DNA from: an uncultured Desulfomonile sp.
GTDB lineage: Bacteria; Desulfobacterota; Desulfomonilia; Desulfomonilales; Desulfomonilaceae
DNA length: 64,000 nucleotides
NCBI GenBank assembly: GCA_903952205.1
Contig: CAJBEZ010000015.1
Span: 1 to 64,000 of the forward strand
Reading direction: 5' to 3'
The position numbers and the translations under genes were made by a program. How positions within the stretch are numbered: the stretch's first letter is position 1; each line of letters starts with the position of its first letter. The notes under the pieces were generated by a model that was not told the origin of the DNA, searched no databases, and saw nothing but the letters and a program-made list of their open reading frames with translations. Below, piece by piece: positions 7,833 to 16,441 of the stretch.

Positions 7833-9293
7833 ATGGCGCTGAAAACACCTGAAGAATTTGAAACAAGTCTTAGGACTAGAAGTCCTAAAGTATTTATGAA
7901 CGGGAAGAGAGTTGAGAGTATTTTTGAAAACCCGAATACCCGGACTGTTTTAGAATCGAACAAGGCCAGTTATCGATGGGCCCTCGATCCGGAATATTCA
8001 AAGATCATGACCTGCCATTCGCCTCTTGTAAATGACACTGTCAACCGTTACACCCACGTTAGCTCAAGTGTTGAAGATCTGGTCGCAAAGGCTGAGGCGG
8101 GAACTTTTACAGCCGAGAATTTGGGAACCTGTATTTACAGGTGCGCCGGTTATGACGCATTTCACTCATTGGCTGCCACAACATGGGAAATGGACCGAGA
8201 TTTGGGTACAAAATATCATCATAGGTTCTTGGATTACCTGAAAATGGTTCAGATCGAAGACCTTTCCGTAGCTGGTGCGCTTACGGAACCAAGAGGTCAC
8301 CGCATGAAAAGGGCCATAGATTGGCCGGACCCCTACCTCGCCTTGAAAGTGATTGAGAAGAATTCCAAGGGCATTGTCGTGAGGGGCGCAAAAATCAATA
8401 TAAGCGGAGCGTACGCCTGTCACGAACTGGTGGTGCTGCCTCAGGGGACAAGGACTGAAGAAGAGGCGGATTACGCTTTAGCGTTTGCCGTTCCTTCCGA
8501 TGCTGATGGGATTACTTATGTATGTCAGTACTCACCATATTCGGCTGAGAGAGATTTGGCTGAGGATCTCCATGAACTGGGCAATCCTGTCTTTGGTCAA
8601 CGGGAGACCGCTATGGTGGTTTTCGACAATGTATTCGTCCCTTGGGAGAGGGTCTTCCACTGCGGAGAAACGCCATATTCATGGAATCTCGTGTCCCGTT
8701 TTGCCCGCACCCATCGAATGACTTGTGGTGGCACCTGTAAGGTAGGCTTCATGAATCAAATCATCGGAGCATGCAAACTCATCCAGGAATACAAGGGACT
8801 TGAGCTGGTTCCACACATCAACGAAGAATTGACCGAGATGATAGTGCTTCGGGAAACGGGGCGGGCTTGTGGACTCGCTGCCGCCCGCTTGGGGACTGAG
8901 GATCCAGTGGGATCAGGTGTGTTTCTCCCTGACGAATTGATGGGCAATGTCTCGAAGCTCAACATTGGCAACGCTTTTTGGCGGGTAATGGCCCTTGCTG
9001 GAGACATCGGAGGAGGTCTCATTGTTACAATGCCATCTTTGAAAGAACTCAAGAATCCCGAAACCAAGCGTTATGTGGAGGAATTTTTCAGCTTTGGTTC
9101 TGATAGTCCCACCGAAGATATTTTAAAGACCCACAAGTTGCTGCAAAACTGGACGGCCGGACAGCATGGTGTTGGAACATGGCATGGAGCCGGCCCGGTA
9201 ATGGCCCAGAAAATAATGATAGAAAGAATTGCCGATTTCGAGCACGAGAAAAATCTGGTCAGAAAACTCCTCAATCTGAAAGGAACTTCTTAA
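7833..9293 (+). CDS. 4-hydroxybutyryl-CoA dehydratase / 4-HPA hydroxylase-family flavoprotein, divergent paralogue
   Basis: 486 residues aligning over the full length of the 4-hydroxybutyryl-CoA dehydratase/vinylacetyl-CoA isomerase family (AbfD), which uses FAD and a [4Fe-4S] cluster. Two cluster cysteines are present (C100 and C104 in GTCIYRCAGYD, matching C99/C103 of Clostridium aminobutyricum), as is the HETMTVF-like glutamate (RETAMVVFDNVFVPWERVF). The rest of the site is altered. The family H-x6-C pattern (H292/C299) becomes H294-x7-C302 with an inserted residue. The family tyrosine (Y296) is C298. The H-A-E-G glutamate (E455) appears as alanine in HGAG (451-454). A redox-cofactor flavoprotein is likely, but AbfD activity should not be assumed. 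Good ribosome-binding site AAGGAGAG. No CoA-transferase or other 4-hydroxybutyrate gene is adjacent. Confidence 0.72.
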   Translation: MALKTPEEFETSLRTRSPKVFMNGKRVESIFENPNTRTVLESNKASYRWALDPEYSKIMTCHSPLVNDTVNRYTHVSSSVEDLVAKAEAGTFTAENLGTCIYRCAGYDAFHSLAATTWEMDRDLGTKYHHRFLDYLKMVQIEDLSVAGALTEPRGHRMKRAIDWPDPYLALKVIEKNSKGIVVRGAKINISGAYACHELVVLPQGTRTEEEADYALAFAVPSDADGITYVCQYSPYSAERDLAEDLHELGNPVFGQRETAMVVFDNVFVPWERVFHCGETPYSWNLVSRFARTHRMTCGGTCKVGFMNQIIGACKLIQEYKGLELVPHINEELTEMIVLRETGRACGLAAARLGTEDPVGSGVFLPDELMGNVSKLNIGNAFWRVMALAGDIGGGLIVTMPSLKELKNPETKRYVEEFFSFGSDSPTEDILKTHKLLQNWTAGQHGVGTWHGAGPVMAQKIMIERIADFEHEKNLVRKLLNLKGTS

Positions 9294-9331
9294 CAACTCT
9301 AATTACAAACAAGTTTTTGGATTTATTAGAT

Positions 9332-10123
9332 CTATTTCTCTAAGCCCTGATTCTGAGAAAAATGGTAAACAGCGTCCAGGGCTTGGTATGGGCTAACCTG
9401 CGCTCCATATTGCGAGATAGGGTATCGTATGCCTCGCCTGAAAAGCGTGTCAAGATTCTTTAGTATCCTGCCGCAATCTTCAGGCGGAAGCCCTATGGCG
9501 AGTTCATCGTCAGAGGCATGGCCAAATCTTCTTTCCCCATAACAGGGAATTGAGATAGCTGGTTCACGATCTACGAAACATCGGCCTATGACATCTGAAC
9601 ATGAAGTTTCTCCCACGGAATAAAAAACGAGTCTCTTAAATTTGTCGTACTGGATTGCGTTTACCATCAGAGACATTTGCGCTGGATTCCCGTAAATGAG
9701 CGCCAGGTCGGGCTCAAATGGATCGTATGCTAGAGGAGCGAGCATGAACGCTTTATATTTGCCGTATGGTATACGCTGTATAATTGATTCGCAAAGAGCA
9801 GCGTCCTCCTGTTTTTCCAACCAGACCTTGCTCCGCATCTCACCACTGGTCACAAACGGGTCGAGTTCCGACAAACCGAGAACAGACGAACATCCCTGTG
9901 TGACAAGGTCATCAGCCGTCCCGCCAATCGTCCAGTCGAAGGTCCTTACTATAGTTATTAATTGACAAAGGGAGAGCTTCTCCGTTGGACGCCTCAACCA
10001 TTTGTTGGATTTGAGCTCCTCCTCGGTTTCCAATAACTTCAATCCCACGGGGAAAGACTTTAAACGCAAAAAACGCTCTATGCCTCGGGTCCATTCGGAC
10101 CATTTGATCTTTTCGTTTTCCAT
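9332..10123 (-). CDS. DUF169-family protein
   Basis: About 263 residues. It matches the DUF169 pattern: an N-terminal FPVGLKLL segment, LCQLI, a cysteine in VTQGCSSVLGL, PYGKYKAFMLAPL, and a C-terminal ERRFGHASDDELAIGLP. DUF169 proteins are small cytosolic proteins of unknown function, common in anaerobes and methanogens. The frame is open from a TTG at 10150; the ATG at 10123 has GAGAGG nine bases upstream and is the better start. Last gene of the minus-strand run with the PHP and DUF2889-like genes; 15 to 43 bases separate it from the PHP gene depending on the start. Confidence 0.82.
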   Translation of the reverse strand: MENEKIKWSEWTRGIERFLRLKSFPVGLKLLETEEELKSNKWLRRPTEKLSLCQLITIVRTFDWTIGGTADDLVTQGCSSVLGLSELDPFVTSGEMRSKVWLEKQEDAALCESIIQRIPYGKYKAFMLAPLAYDPFEPDLALIYGNPAQMSLMVNAIQYDKFKRLVFYSVGETSCSDVIGRCFVDREPAISIPCYGERRFGHASDDELAIGLPPEDCGRILKNLDTLFRRGIRYPISQYGAQVSPYQALDAVYHFSQNQGLEK

Positions 10124-10165
10124 TTCCATCTTCCTCTCTAAATGGTTCAAGCAGGTTCCAGCGAA

Positions 10166-10792
10166 TTATTTGGCCCGCTCCAGAGAGAACTGGCGATTTA
10201 GGATGGCAGCAATCAATTCCCTCTCATTCCTTGCAGGATTGTGTAGGATGGTAACGCATGCGCCGACTGCTTCAGATGAGTGAGCGTCGCTTCCTCCAAC
10301 CTTTATGAGACCCAACGCGTCCGCTACCTGTCCAGCAAAATTGTTCTCCTCATCTGTCACTTTTCCGTTACATACTTCTACCGCATGAACCTGTGACAGA
10401 GTGGGATTGTCAAGAGCGTCGGACACATTCATCTGAAGCATGCCGAAGCCAAACAACAAGAATCCTCGAAATGGATGAGCCGCGATGGCAAGCCCGTTTT
10501 CCGCGTCAACAATCATCTTGAGTTGTTGGGGGGTTAAAAGTCCTTCAGGTTCGGTTTCAGTTCCAAAAACCAGTATGTCTCCTCCCGTTGTTGTGACTTC
10601 TATGCCCCTGAATACTGCAATTCCATATTTCTGGCTGAGTTCATCGGCTTTTTCAGCACTCCAGACCCGATTGTGTTCAGTCAGACAGATTCCCTCGAGG
10701 CCGACATTAACAGCGGCGGCCATCATTTCATCCGGAGTCATCTCGCTGCACGGTGATAACGCGCTAGTATGACAATGAAGGTCTATCCTCAT
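10166..10792 (-). CDS. PHP-domain phosphoesterase
   Basis: 208 residues. PHP metal-site motifs are visible in order: DLHCHTSA (residues 4-9), TEHN (about 39), AAHPFR (about 104) and GSDAHSS (about 166). These histidines and aspartates bind two or three metals in PHP phosphoesterases such as histidinol phosphatase and the 3',5'-nucleoside bisphosphate phosphatase (YciV/TrpH) group, which this short form resembles. It lies between a DUF2889-like gene (13 bases upstream) and the DUF169 gene in one operon. The substrate is unknown. Confidence 0.88.
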   Translation of the reverse strand: MRIDLHCHTSALSPCSEMTPDEMMAAAVNVGLEGICLTEHNRVWSAEKADELSQKYGIAVFRGIEVTTTGGDILVFGTETEPEGLLTPQQLKMIVDAENGLAIAAHPFRGFLLFGFGMLQMNVSDALDNPTLSQVHAVEVCNGKVTDEENNFAGQVADALGLIKVGGSDAHSSEAVGACVTILHNPARNERELIAAILNRQFSLERAK

Positions 10793-10805
10793 GGGTTCAG
10801 TAACC

Positions 10806-11282
10806 TCATAAATTTTCGGGGTTAATTTTCATTATGGTTTTCAATTCAGGGTTTTCCTGAAAAAATGTTCGTACAAAGTTAACAGAATCCAGATTTGGAT
10901 TCGACCGCATCTCTGAAGTCAAATTTCTTACAAGTTCCGCCCTGACTAGGCTCCTTATGCTGTCGACCATCAATATGGCCAAATGTCTACACCCATTGCG
11001 GCCAAGCTCTTTCTTTATTCTTCCCTCGACCTGCGAGTCAATCTTCCAACCCTCGGCTTTTAGGAAAACAGGTTCGGCAAGAACGCATCTGACAGTTGTA
11101 AAGCGCTTAATTCTTGCATGGACCGACTCGATAGTCCGGCTGGGCCAATCCACATTGATCTCGCATTGCATTGCATAGAGTTCGTCTTCCAGCACGCCGG
11201 ACGCCACTCTTCGTGATTCTCCTTGTTTTTGAACTCCACATGACTTCATCCTGGAATATATAGGCATATTGTTTAAATCCAA
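10806..11282 (-). CDS. DUF2889-like protein (copy 1)
   Basis: 158 residues. A beta-rich N-terminal half with a conserved H-A-R-I motif and W-P-S-R-T, then GWKIDSQVEGRIKKELG followed by NGCRHLAILMVDSIR, resembling the GCxHL signature of DUF2889. Function unknown. The start is a TTG at 11282: GGAGG lies eight bases upstream, while the first ATG, five codons in, is too far from any ribosome-binding site. It is the first of two tandem proteins of this type; the neighbour at 11297 shares the domain outline, suggesting a duplicated pair that could form a heteromer. Confidence 0.62.
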   Translation of the reverse strand: MDLNNMPIYSRMKSCGVQKQGESRRVASGVLEDELYAMQCEINVDWPSRTIESVHARIKRFTTVRCVLAEPVFLKAEGWKIDSQVEGRIKKELGRNGCRHLAILMVDSIRSLVRAELVRNLTSEMRSNPNLDSVNFVRTFFQENPELKTIMKINPENL

Positions 11283-11296
11283 TTTCAGGTCCTCCC

Positions 11297-11809
11297 TCAG
11301 TCAATGTTTTGGAAAGCGGCGCAACTATCTTTCAGGCGGGGGTTGGCTCCAAGGACTTTGATCATCTCCGAGCCTATGACCACATCATTGAGAAATATTT
11401 TAGGGCCATCACCACAAGCCCTGATTTGCTCCCCTCCTTTAATAGCCGCTTTTTCGAGTTCTTGTACTGTTATGGCGTTTACAAGCATTTCCATGGCTTC
11501 CAGTACTAGATCAGATATCCAGTCGGAGCCTTGAGGGCCCCCAAGCAGTTCTCGGACAATTTTTGTCATTCCTGGCCCCACTCTAACTCCAATGAGTTTC
11601 TGCGCCAACGGAAACATCTCTGGAATTACACATAGAACGTCTCTCTTAACAGTGATGTCTGATTTTCTGATATCTAGTGTTGGGGCCTTGATTTCAAGAC
11701 CTATTGAAACCCCAAGGATATTGTCCCCTGCAGTCAACTCCACTGACCAGGTTCCAGGTCCTAATTCGGTTACAGTTGTGAGGCTGTTCATCTGAAAATC
11801 CACTATCAT
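11297..11809 (-). CDS. DUF2889-like protein (copy 2)
   Basis: 170 residues with the same outline as copy 1: an N-terminal beta region with the IGLEIKAPTLDIRKSDITVKRDVLCVIPE segment split around a short loop, then LIGVRVGPGMTKIVRELLGG, QGSDWISDLVLEAMEMLVNA. The family cysteine-histidine pair (GCxHL) is replaced by GSDWI, so any residue-specific chemistry of the family is probably lost here. Very good ribosome-binding site GGAGGTGA six bases before the ATG. It is 14 bases upstream of copy 1 and 46 bases downstream of mntP, all on the minus strand. Function unknown. Confidence 0.55.
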   Translation of the reverse strand: MIVDFQMNSLTTVTELGPGTWSVELTAGDNILGVSIGLEIKAPTLDIRKSDITVKRDVLCVIPEMFPLAQKLIGVRVGPGMTKIVRELLGGPQGSDWISDLVLEAMEMLVNAITVQELEKAAIKGGEQIRACGDGPKIFLNDVVIGSEMIKVLGANPRLKDSCAAFQNID

Positions 11810-11855
11810 TTCCGATCACCTCCCAGGGGATCAATAAATTGGTTCGGTTTATTTT

Positions 11856-12413
11856 TCATAACATGCTTCCAACGAGGATTCTTGCTCCTATTATTATCAG
11901 GACTACTCCTCCGGCCCATTCCGCCCATTTACCCAGACGTTTTCCGGCTTGATCGCCAATTTTCATGCCGACCAAAGTCATCAGGAATGCGATTAATCCA
12001 ATGAGAGCGACGGGAGCCATAATTTCCATGCCGATTAAACTAAACGAGATACCTACCGCCAAGGCGTCCAGACTAGTAGCTACTGATAGACCAACAAGAC
12101 TCCATCCTTTAGTTGGGTCAAAACCCTCAAGGCGCTCTTCCTCTTTTCCAGAGTCCCTAAACATTTTCAGTCCGATGAATGTCAATAGTCCAAAGGCTAT
12201 CCAATCGTTCAGTCCCCAGAACACATTGAAAATAGCCACTCCACCCAACCAGCCAATGAATGTCATCAGTGATTGAAAAAGTCCAAAATGCCACGTAAGC
12301 CTGAAAATATGGCGGAATGTTACATTGACCAAACCGCTGGAAACAGCGAGCGCAACAGCGAACGCATCCATGCCCAAAGCGATGGCTACACCTAAAAGAG
12401 CCAGATTATCCAC
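11856..12413 (-). CDS. mntP: Manganese efflux pump MntP-like
   Basis: 185 residues with six predicted membrane helices. The two inverted repeats each carry the family acidic motif: ALGMDAFAVALAVSSG (helix 1) and VATSLDALAVGISF (helix 4). These aspartates are required for Mn(II) export in MntP. Length is normal. The start is GTG (12413). No yybP-ykoY manganese riboswitch was recognised in the leader. It heads a minus-strand run that continues into the two DUF2889-like genes. Confidence 0.9.
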   Translation of the reverse strand: MDNLALLGVAIALGMDAFAVALAVSSGLVNVTFRHIFRLTWHFGLFQSLMTFIGWLGGVAIFNVFWGLNDWIAFGLLTFIGLKMFRDSGKEEERLEGFDPTKGWSLVGLSVATSLDALAVGISFSLIGMEIMAPVALIGLIAFLMTLVGMKIGDQAGKRLGKWAEWAGGVVLIIIGARILVGSML

Positions 12414-12457
12414 TAGTTAATATTCCCATGATTTGATGTGTGTATTCCCTCAGTTTG

Positions 12458-12487
12458 AATGTAACAAATGCTCCCAGCCTGCGTCAA
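12458..12487 (-). promoter_or_regulatory. Candidate promoter of mntP
   Basis: Minus-strand TTGACG (12482-12487), 18-base spacer, TACATT (12458-12463, four of six). The leader before the GTG start would be about 35 to 40 bases. Confidence 0.35.
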
Positions 12488-12651
12488 TAAAGGATCGAAC
12501 AAATGTAGACAAGGATAGATTTTAGAACAACTTGACAGCGATGTTCTGTATGATGAATTCATGTTGGACATGTTAACTATAGGACTCTATGTTGCCGTAT
12601 GGACATTTTTTGTGGTAATTGCTTCAATCATCAGCAACGGAAGTAAAGCCT

Positions 12652-13611
12652 ATGGCAATCCAACACTCTCACTCTGACAAGATTTCCGATGGAAAATCTG
12701 AAAATCGAGCGCAAGATCGTATCGCTATAGCCTTTTCGATTACTTGCGCATATACGGTGGTGGAGACAGTTGGTGGAATCCTATTCAACTCTTTGTCTCT
12801 ATTGGCCGATGCGGGACACATGTTTTCGGACGCAATGGCTCTTGGTCTTTCCTGGGTCGCTATCCGAATCGGGAAACGTCAAGCAAGTGATCGCCTAACC
12901 TATGGGTTTTCAAGGTCGGAGATCCTTGCCGCTCTTTTAAATTGTATCGTTCTTTGGGCAATAGTAGGTTTGATCTTTTACGAGGCGATTCAGCGGATAT
13001 TTAATCCAGGAATAGTCCAAGGTTTTGGTGTGTTTTCAGTAGCCACGGTAGGTTTGATATTGAATCTAGCCATGGCGGCAATCCTTTTTTCAAAACGGCA
13101 CGAAAGCCTCAATGTCAAAGCCGCATTTCTCCATGTGTTGTCTGACGCTCTTGGTTCAATAGGGGCACTGGTGGCGGGGCTTGTCATACTTTGGACAAGC
13201 GCTTTCTGGATCGATCCGGTCATCAGCATTCTCATTGGCGTCCTTATATTGATTTCATCATGGAGTCTTCTCCACGAAACCGTCAACATACTTATGGAAG
13301 GTGTTCCCAAGGGAATGAATGTGTCGGCCATAGAGAGCGCGATAGTTAAGATTGATGGTGTTTGCTGTGTTTACGATTTACACATCTGGAATATTTCCAG
13401 CAAACAGGTTAATCTTTCGGCTCATGTGGTCCTATCGGAAGAAGGCGTGGATTCTGTCGGAATTCTAAGGGAAATAGGGCAAATGGTGAGTAGAGATTTT
13501 GGTGTGAGCCATTCGACAATCCAGATTGAGACTTCTCACGACAACAGATCACTGTCCGACCTTGGGGTTTGCCGTCCTGGAACCTCGTGTGAAGGCCGGA
13601 ATGAGCCGTAG
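12652..13611 (+). CDS. Cation diffusion facilitator (CzcD/ZitB-type Zn/Co/Cd exporter)
   Basis: 319 residues from the ATG at 12652, which follows AACGGAAG by eight bases; an in-frame TTG at 12619 is a weaker choice. Six membrane helices with the CDF H-x3-D and D-x3-D zinc site (LLADAGHMFSDAMAL and HVLSDALGSIGAL), then a cytosolic ferredoxin-like domain with H-L-W (VYDLHIWNISSKQ). CDF proteins exchange cytosolic divalent metal for protons. The histidine-rich start (HSHS) is typical of ZitB/CzcD. Divergent from mntP, so two metal exporters share one intergenic region. Confidence 0.92.
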   Translation: MAIQHSHSDKISDGKSENRAQDRIAIAFSITCAYTVVETVGGILFNSLSLLADAGHMFSDAMALGLSWVAIRIGKRQASDRLTYGFSRSEILAALLNCIVLWAIVGLIFYEAIQRIFNPGIVQGFGVFSVATVGLILNLAMAAILFSKRHESLNVKAAFLHVLSDALGSIGALVAGLVILWTSAFWIDPVISILIGVLILISSWSLLHETVNILMEGVPKGMNVSAIESAIVKIDGVCCVYDLHIWNISSKQVNLSAHVVLSEEGVDSVGILREIGQMVSRDFGVSHSTIQIETSHDNRSLSDLGVCRPGTSCEGRNEP

Positions 13612-13669
13612 ATCAAACTCTGGATGTTGTGAAGTTTCATGACACGGGAGCAGCCAGAATATTGGAGAG

Positions 13670-15301
13670 GTGTTTGCAATATTGAGAGGTGAGTCAATTA
13701 ATGGAACTAGCGAATTCACAGAGAAAAATCTTGTTCGCCAATTTGATGACCAGAGAATGTGGGCGCCAATTTTTGTTTTGGTTGCGATATTCATCTGGCG
13801 AATCATCATAACCGTTTCAGTTAATCTTATACCGGATGAATGCAGCTATTGGGCATGGTCCAGACACTTGGACTGGTCATATTTTGACAATTCCGGAATG
13901 GTCGCTTACCTCATAAGACTGTCAACCGAATTCTTCGGACGATCCACACCCTTTACTGTTAGGTTTCCCTTCCTGTTGATCTCCATAATTTTTACTATTT
14001 TGATTTATTTGACTGGAACTCGACTCTCCGGGTCCTGGAAAGTCGGATTACTCTCGGCCCTGTTCTTCAACTTGACACCCATTTCACTTTTGGGGGGTAG
14101 CTCAGCGGTGCATGACAATCCCTTACTGATGTTTTGGTCTATGTCATTGTGGTCAATGTCAAAGTTTATAGGAACCGAGAATCATAAGTATTTCTATGTA
14201 GCAGGTTTAAGCTCAGGCCTTGCCATACTGAGCAAGTATACCGGCGCACTGCTATTGCCGTTTATATTGTTGTGGCTACTTTCTTCCAATCGGTATCGAT
14301 CCGCTTTATCAAGAAAAGAACCATGGATAGGAGCGCTAATAGCCACATTATTTGTTTTACCAATTTTGTGGTGGAACTTCACTCACGATTGGGCGTCATT
14401 CAAGCACATATTATTTATCGGAACGGGTTATTCAGGCGTTTGTAGGAAGATCTCAGACGGGCTTGGTTACCAGTTGGCGCAAATTATAACCATTTCTCCT
14501 CTATTCTTTATTTCGGTCGTGGCGTCAATCTTTGTTGCGATTGCGGCGGAATTGCGTAAAAGCGATGACAGTAAAGCGTTGCTGCTCTGTTTTGGTTTTC
14601 CACTTTTCTTGTTTTCTGTGATGTCGTTTAGAGGACACGCAGAAGCTAATTGGGGAGTGATGGGATATGTGTCAACAGGTATTCTGACAGTAATGATCTT
14701 TACTGATAGGGATAATCCTATTTCAAGGCTTTTCCCCTCATACTCGTCTTTAAGGAAATTTGCAATTGCAGGCGCTTCCGTCTCAGTTCTTATGGTCATC
14801 ATAGTCGTGTTACATGCTTGGATAGGGTTGTTGCCGGCTTCTGTCGAGAGAACTCTCGCAAAAAACGACAGAATTATCTGGGAGACGCGAGGTTGGAACG
14901 GCCTGGGAAAATATCTAGTCACAGTCATGGCCGAAGGAGATGTCCTCGCATCAGACAGCTATCAGAATTGCGCCCTATTGGAATTCAATGTCCCTGGTCA
15001 GCCATCTGTACGATATCTATCCCCATGGGACCGACCGACGCAGTTCGATGTTTGGAACAGATCCTACGATGACCTGAAGGGTAAAAATATTCTATTTGTG
15101 AGTTCAAAGCCGCTCGAACCGTCAAGCTCGGTATTAATGACCATCTATGAAAATTTTGCCAGAGTGGAACAGATCCCGGCCTATGATGTTATGTATCACG
15201 GAGAGTCAATTCGTAAGATATATATTTATCGTGGTCATGACTTTAATCCATTTGAACCGCGGCGTCTCGGGCCAAGATCTCTTTTCTATTCGGGCCTATA
15301 A
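13670..15301 (+). CDS. Glycosyltransferase family 39/ArnT-like membrane protein
   Basis: 543 residues with about 10 to 12 hydrophobic helices. The first periplasmic loop contains the acidic motif IPDECSYWAWSRHLDWSYF, equivalent to the catalytic D-E pair of PMT/ArnT-type enzymes, followed by VRFPFLL and SKYTGALLLPF typical of the GT39/PMT_2 fold. Such enzymes transfer sugars from polyprenyl-phosphate donors to lipid or protein acceptors at the outer face of the inner membrane. The start is uncertain: GTG 13670 overlaps its own GGAGAGG, while TTG 13682 and ATG 13757 are alternatives. It follows the CDF gene by 58 bases. Acceptor unknown. Confidence 0.83.
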   Translation: MFAILRGESINGTSEFTEKNLVRQFDDQRMWAPIFVLVAIFIWRIIITVSVNLIPDECSYWAWSRHLDWSYFDNSGMVAYLIRLSTEFFGRSTPFTVRFPFLLISIIFTILIYLTGTRLSGSWKVGLLSALFFNLTPISLLGGSSAVHDNPLLMFWSMSLWSMSKFIGTENHKYFYVAGLSSGLAILSKYTGALLLPFILLWLLSSNRYRSALSRKEPWIGALIATLFVLPILWWNFTHDWASFKHILFIGTGYSGVCRKISDGLGYQLAQIITISPLFFISVVASIFVAIAAELRKSDDSKALLLCFGFPLFLFSVMSFRGHAEANWGVMGYVSTGILTVMIFTDRDNPISRLFPSYSSLRKFAIAGASVSVLMVIIVVLHAWIGLLPASVERTLAKNDRIIWETRGWNGLGKYLVTVMAEGDVLASDSYQNCALLEFNVPGQPSVRYLSPWDRPTQFDVWNRSYDDLKGKNILFVSSKPLEPSSSVLMTIYENFARVEQIPAYDVMYHGESIRKIYIYRGHDFNPFEPRRLGPRSLFYSGL

Positions 15302-15344
15302 GTTGAAGCGTATTTGCTCATTATTAAGCCTGAGAATCGGCGTT

Positions 15345-16244
15345 TTAGTCGGACTCCGGGTTTGATACAGGTCTGAGAGTGAAGGTTTCGTCGTTATCTT
15401 GATCTACTGTCAATCCATAATATTCAAGAAAGTCCCTCATTGGCCGGCCAAAAAAAAGGGCCAATATCTCAGGGCCGATTCCCATCCTTTCTCCTATGAA
15501 TTCGCGAACATGATTATCAAAACTTAATAATTCTATTACTTTTTCAACCGTCTGTCCTTTTGTAGCTCCCAATCTCGAGATCTCCCGCGAGAAATTTTCT
15601 TGGGAGCACTTCTCCTCATGTCTCTGGATAACCTTCCATATTTGGTCTGTAGATTCGAACAAGTCTTTTCGATTCAGAGGTCTCGCCTGTTCTGAAACGT
15701 CTTGTCGTTCAGGGTTCCAACACTCCTGAATTCTGCACTGTACCGGTCTATCATCATAGATTACGCATTCTCTGTTCCCTTTCTGAAAAAAAATGCACGA
15801 CTTTTCACCCGGTGTTTCTCTAATTTTTATTCTTTCTTTATCATTGATGAAACTTTGTTCGTGAACAGTGTCAAAAACGATTTCGCCTTTTCTGACCGTA
15901 TATACATCTTTTGGTCCCAGTCTGCCTGATTCAAACAATCGAATATCTTCTACGTCGAGAGTAGGGCTTCCTTTTATGCAACATTCACCGCATTTTATGC
16001 AATACGGTCTGGTTTCGTAAGCCGCTTTTAAGAGTAGGCTTCGCACTTGAGCCCATATTTCTTCCTGCGTCCGCGTTTCCGTATCTTCCGACCTGGGACC
16101 TAGGTCCTGTAAATCCGGCATTACCGATTTTAGAAGGGTCTCCGGGTCAGCCGACGATCCCACTTTCCATAAAACGTCTCTGGCCTCTTCTTTCAGAGCC
16201 GTCACAAAAAAACTCCACTCTGCTTTATTAAAATCGTTTTCCAT
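15345..16244 (-). CDS. YkgJ-family Fe-S/zinc cysteine-cluster protein
   Basis: 299 residues. The cysteine cluster of the YkgJ/UPF0153 family is in the middle: CIKCGECCIKG (about 81-91), then CIFF, CVIYDDRPVQCRIQECW. In this family eight or so cysteines are thought to hold an Fe-S cluster or zinc; function unknown. The flanking regions are longer than in the minimal 100-residue members. Convergent with the glycosyltransferase gene, divergent from hisD. Soluble, no signal peptide. Confidence 0.82.
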   Translation of the reverse strand: MENDFNKAEWSFFVTALKEEARDVLWKVGSSADPETLLKSVMPDLQDLGPRSEDTETRTQEEIWAQVRSLLLKAAYETRPYCIKCGECCIKGSPTLDVEDIRLFESGRLGPKDVYTVRKGEIVFDTVHEQSFINDKERIKIRETPGEKSCIFFQKGNRECVIYDDRPVQCRIQECWNPERQDVSEQARPLNRKDLFESTDQIWKVIQRHEEKCSQENFSREISRLGATKGQTVEKVIELLSFDNHVREFIGERMGIGPEILALFFGRPMRDFLEYYGLTVDQDNDETFTLRPVSNPESD

Positions 16245-16441
16245 TAGCGCCTTCCGAAAAATCTCTAGATATGTAGAAAAATGTGATCATTTCTATGATA
16301 TAGGAAAAGAGGATATATTTAAAGAAGCCAAGGGTGAACGTCATCATTTTATGATTGAGTTCTATTAGACACTGAAACACCTAACTGAATCCGTTTGATG
16401 CGTTGATCAGTAATACTTTCAACATGGTGTACAGGAGAAAT

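Noticed and set aside
12414-12560. yybP-ykoY manganese riboswitch before mntP
   Set aside because: The leader is too short and lacks the conserved loop sequences.
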